A stretch of DNA of 17,948 bases from Candidatus Accumulibacter iunctus. GTDB lineage: Bacteria > Pseudomonadota > Gammaproteobacteria > Burkholderiales > Rhodocyclaceae. The stretch spans positions 2,189-20,136 of the forward strand of contig DDUX01000153.1 of NCBI GenBank assembly GCA_002345025.1, given 5' to 3'. The notes beneath the pieces were generated by a model. It had not been told where the DNA came from. It saw nothing but the letters and a program-made list of their open reading frames with translations, and did no database searches. The translations under genes and the position numbers were made by a program. Shown one piece after another: positions 15,830 through 17,948 of the stretch. Positions within the stretch are counted from its first letter, which is position 1, and each line of letters starts with the position of its first letter.

Positions 15830-17302
15830 TTACTCGAACCAGTGCGCACGCGCCGTGGTGATCAGTTGTGTGGCTCTCTGCACGTCGATGCCGGTGATCT
15901 CGACGAGCTCGTCGACCGCCAGATCGGCAAGATCGTCGCGTGTCCTGACATCACTTCCCGCCAGTTTGCCGGCCAGCGCCTTGTCCATCCCGTCGAGACA
16001 GAGCAGATCCTCGGACACGTCCGCGAGGGTCTCCTCGGTGGCAATCGCCTCGGTCAGCAGGACGTTGCGCGCCCGTTCACGCAATTCCTGAACCGTTGCC
16101 TCGTCGAAAGCCTCGATCTCGAGCATCTCGTGCAACGGCACGTAAGCAACCTCCTCGAGGGTCGAGAAGCCTTCCTCGATGAGGATGTTCGCCACCTCCT
16201 CGTCAACATCGAGCTTCTCCATGAAGAGGACGCGAATCGCCGCCGCCTCGGCTTCGACCAGCGTCTTCGACTCTTCCTCGGTCATCAGGTTGATCGTCCA
16301 GCCGGTCATCTCGGAGGCGAGGCGAACGTTCTGGCCGCCGCGACCGATTGCGATCGCCAGGTTCTGCTCGTCGACGACCACGTCCATGCTGTGCTTGTCT
16401 TCATCGACGACGATCGAGCTGACCTCGGCCGGCGCCAGGGCACCGACGACGAACTGAGCCGGGTCCGCCGACCAGAGGACGATGTCGACCCGCTCGCCAG
16501 CCAGCTCGTTGGTCACCGCCGTCACCCGTGAGCCGCGCATCCCGACACAGGTACCGATCGGATCGATCCGCTGGTCGTTGGACTTGACGGCGATCTTGGC
16601 GCGCATGCCGGGGTCGCGCGCCGCTGCCTTGATCTCCAGCAGCCCGTCATCGACCTCGGGAACTTCCAAGGCAAAAAGCTGGATGATGAACTCGGGTGCC
16701 GTGCGCGAGAGGATCAGCTGCGGGCCGCGCGCCGAGCGGTCGATGCGCAGCAGGTAGGCCTTGACGCGATCACCAATGCGCAGGTTCTCGCGTGGGATCA
16801 TCTGGTCACGCGGCAGCAGTGCTTCCATCTTGCCGGTCTCGACGATCGCGTTGCCACGCTCCATTCGCTTGATCGTGCCGGAAACCAAGTGCTCCTTGCG
16901 AGCCAGGAAGTCGCTCAGGATCTGCTCCCGCTCGGCGTCGCGAATCTTCTGCAGGATCACCTGCTTCGCCGCCTGCGCGCCGATGCGGCCGAAGTCGATC
17001 GGCTCCAGCGCCTCCTCGAGACAGTCGCCGACCTCGACGTCGGGATCCTGCGTCTGCGCCTCGGACAGGGGGACCTGCTGCTCCTCGTCAAGGAAATCGG
17101 CGTCGGCCACTACTTCCCAGCGGCGAAAGGTCTCGAAATCACCGGTCTCGCGGTCGACCGAAACGCGCACGTTGGCATCATCGTGGACACGCTTCTTGGT
17201 CGCCGACGCCAGCGCCAGTTCGAGCGCGCCGAAGACGATGTCGCGGGTCACGTTCTTTTCGCGCGCCAGCACATCGACCAGCAGCAAGATCTCGCGGCTC
17301 AT
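15830..17302 (-). CDS. nusA: Transcription termination/antitermination factor NusA
   Basis: This 490-residue RNA polymerase elongation factor begins MSREILLLVDVLAREKNV. Domains: the N-terminal polymerase-binding domain (about 1-125), the S1 domain (about 136-200, SGTIKRMERGNAIVETG), two KH domains (about 230-345) including PIGTCVGMRGSRV and AIAIGRGGQNVRLAS, and two C-terminal acidic repeats (about 360-490, each a paired helix-hairpin-helix) of the kind proteobacterial NusA uses for autoinhibition and contact with the alpha subunit. An AGGAGG (17318-17313) overlaps the rimP stop and lies ten bases from the ATG, with a second GAGG closer. In E. coli NusA autoregulates this operon, so the hairpin leader upstream of rimP is a plausible target. 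Confidence 0.97.
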   Translation of the reverse strand: MSREILLLVDVLAREKNVTRDIVFGALELALASATKKRVHDDANVRVSVDRETGDFETFRRWEVVADADFLDEEQQVPLSEAQTQDPDVEVGDCLEEALEPIDFGRIGAQAAKQVILQKIRDAEREQILSDFLARKEHLVSGTIKRMERGNAIVETGKMEALLPRDQMIPRENLRIGDRVKAYLLRIDRSARGPQLILSRTAPEFIIQLFALEVPEVDDGLLEIKAAARDPGMRAKIAVKSNDQRIDPIGTCVGMRGSRVTAVTNELAGERVDIVLWSADPAQFVVGALAPAEVSSIVVDEDKHSMDVVVDEQNLAIAIGRGGQNVRLASEMTGWTINLMTEEESKTLVEAEAAAIRVLFMEKLDVDEEVANILIEEGFSTLEEVAYVPLHEMLEIEAFDEATVQELRERARNVLLTEAIATEETLADVSEDLLCLDGMDKALAGKLAGSDVRTRDDLADLAVDELVEITGIDVQRATQLITTARAHWFE

Positions 17303-17316
17303 TTCCTCATTACCTC

Positions 17317-17784
17317 CTAGACCGGCTTCCCGCCCGATTTCATTGTTTCGAATCTGGGCACCAGACGTGCCCGGTCAATGTTCTCCAACTCGACATCCAT
17401 GTCACCTGCAGCGGTCCGCAGGCGCACCCTGCCGTCGCTGATACCGGCCAGCGTGCCGCTGAAGTTGCGCCTGCCGCTCACCGGCAGGCGCAACTTCAGC
17501 GTGATCTCGGCCCCCGCGAAACGCTCGAAGTCGGCGGCCTTCTTCAGCAGCCGGTCGAGTCCCGGTGACGAAACCTCCAGCCGGTCGTAATCGACTTCCT
17601 CGACGGTCAGCACGCGCGACAGCTGATTGCTGACCAGCGCGCAGTCCTCGACATCGACGCCGCGCGGCTTCTCGGGCTTGTCGATGAAGACGCGCAGAAC
17701 TCGCCCGCGCGGGCTTCGCTCGAAGTCGACCAGCTCGTAGCCGAGACCGGTCACCGTTTTCTCCAGAATTTCGTGCACATCCAT
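17317..17784 (-). CDS. rimP: Ribosome maturation factor RimP
   Basis: This 155-residue protein promotes 30S subunit assembly. It begins MDVHEILEKTVTGLGYELVDFE; the central VSNQLSRVL and DYDRLEVSSPGLDRLLKK (residues 65-82) are the family's best-conserved parts, and the C-terminal SH3-like half contains LKLRLPVSGRRNFSG. I chose the ATG at 17784-17782; a TTG four codons upstream falls in the T-tract of the leader terminator and is less likely. No Shine-Dalgarno precedes either, which is unusual for the first gene of a major operon. The coding sequence contains a 20-bp perfect inverted repeat (17457-17501). The nusA start lies 14 nt after the stop. Confidence 0.95.
   Translation of the reverse strand: MDVHEILEKTVTGLGYELVDFERSPRGRVLRVFIDKPEKPRGVDVEDCALVSNQLSRVLTVEEVDYDRLEVSSPGLDRLLKKAADFERFAGAEITLKLRLPVSGRRNFSGTLAGISDGRVRLRTAAGDMDVELENIDRARLVPRFETMKSGGKPV
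17457..17501. repeat. Perfect inverted repeat, 20-bp arms, inside rimP
   Basis: The arms at 17457-17476 and 17482-17501 are exact reverse complements separated by the 5-nt loop CTCAC. It lies entirely within rimP and encodes about residues 95-110. Because it is nearly symmetrical, the opposite strand reads as almost the same peptide (LKLRLPLTGRRNFS versus LKLRLPVSGRRNFS). The rimP mRNA could form a 20-bp GC-rich stem here. No T-tract follows on either strand. Confidence 0.95.
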
Positions 17785-17794
17785 GGCTGCAAAC

Positions 17795-17816
17795 AAAAAA
17801 TGGGCGAAAAGCCCAT
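17795..17816 (-). terminator. Intrinsic terminator/attenuator in the rimP leader
   Basis: On the minus strand a 6-bp stem ATGGGC/GCCCAT with a 5-nt loop (17816-17800) is followed directly by a run of T (to 17795). It lies downstream of the predicted rimP promoter and ends only 11 nt before the rimP ATG, which is the arrangement of a transcription attenuator rather than of a terminator for an upstream gene. Confidence 0.7.
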
Positions 17817-17828
17817 CCCCGGTTAGAT

Positions 17829-17842
17829 GCCCCTAAAGGGGC
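17829..17842 (-). promoter_or_regulatory. Upstream leader hairpin before rimP
   Basis: GCCCC-TTTA-GGGGC forms a 5-bp GC-only stem with a tetraloop in the predicted rimP leader, 12 nt before the attenuator stem. Its GCCCC arm could alternatively pair with the GGGGAT that begins at 17820 at the foot of the terminator, so the two structures may compete. This alternative pairing is an inference. Confidence 0.5.
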
Positions 17843-17859
17843 GAGCGGAAAACCATTGG

Positions 17860-17888
17860 ATTATAACGAAAAAACCTGCGCGGGTAAA
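17860..17888 (-). promoter_or_regulatory. Sigma70 promoter of the rimP-nusA-infB operon
   Basis: On the minus strand TTTACC (17888-17883) and a perfect -10 box TATAAT (17865-17860) are separated by exactly 17 nt. The region is locally AT-rich in an otherwise GC-rich sequence. Initiation near 17853 would give a leader of about 70 nt containing both hairpins. Confidence 0.8.
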
Positions 17889-17924
17889 TCGGCCTGCGGG
17901 CGAAAAAGGAACGAAGGGAATCGC

Positions 17925-17948
17925 TCAGCCCGGCCGCGGCCGGGCTGA
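17925..17948. repeat. 24-bp perfect palindrome at the right edge
   Basis: Positions 17925-17948 equal their own reverse complement, with 12-bp arms and no spacer; the window ends at its last base, so it may extend. It is very GC-rich. On the minus strand no T-run follows immediately. It lies upstream of the rimP promoter and could belong to the end of a gene outside the window. Confidence 0.85.

Noticed and set aside
14173..15861. 562-codon open frame on the plus strand opposite infB
   Set aside because: Its translation is a run of Leu/Arg/His from the reverse of a GC-rich gene. The minus strand encodes a full IF-2 with all GTPase motifs.
1..17948. CRISPR arrays, insertion sequences, tRNA or rRNA genes
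   Set aside because: No regularly spaced direct repeats, transposase motifs or recognisable RNA gene sequences were seen.

Overview
This is high-GC bacterial chromosome with densely packed genes and no mobile elements. The two main clusters, rnfABCDGE-nth and rimP-nusA-infB-rbfA-truB, together with a DUF1841 gene, point to a betaproteobacterium, probably of the Rhodocyclales (Accumulibacter, Azoarcus or Dechloromonas relatives). That placement is inferred from gene content and order, not from a phylogeny.

Left part (1-8499, all minus strand, so transcription runs right to left): pyrD (dihydroorotate dehydrogenase) comes first. It is followed by a six-gene Rnf/Rsx membrane electron-transfer complex in the order rnfA, B, C, D, G, E, then nth (endonuclease III), a FIST-domain protein and a DUF1841 protein cut by the window edge. 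Most junctions from rnfA onward are ATGA or TGATG overlaps or gaps of a few bases, so this looks like one operon. A convincing -35/-10 pair (TTGAAT, 17 nt, GATAAT) sits between pyrD and rnfA. RnfB and RnfC keep all cysteines for their iron-sulfur clusters, and RnfD and RnfG keep the threonines that carry covalent FMN, so the complex looks functional.

Middle (8690-11614): a small secreted mono-haem cytochrome c (minus strand) is divergent from a three-gene tungstate-type ABC transporter (plus strand: periplasmic binding protein, TTG-started permease, ATPase). The 326-nt region between them holds candidate promoters for both sides and several hairpins.

Right part (11637-17948, minus strand): the translation and transcription operon rimP-nusA-infB-rbfA-truB, converging on the transporter operon. 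A near-consensus sigma70 promoter (TTTACC, 17 nt, TATAAT) precedes rimP. It is followed by a short leader with two hairpins, the second being an intrinsic terminator that ends 11 nt before the rimP start codon. This suggests transcription attenuation of the whole operon.

No clearly new multi-gene system is visible. The most unusual sequence-level signals are two long perfect inverted repeats inside coding sequence: 20-bp arms with a 5-nt loop in rimP (17457-17501), and 15-bp arms around one base in rnfG (3237-3267). Other points of interest are the attenuator-like rimP leader, a dyad placed exactly between the -35 and -10 of the tungstate operon, and a 24-bp perfect palindrome at the right edge.
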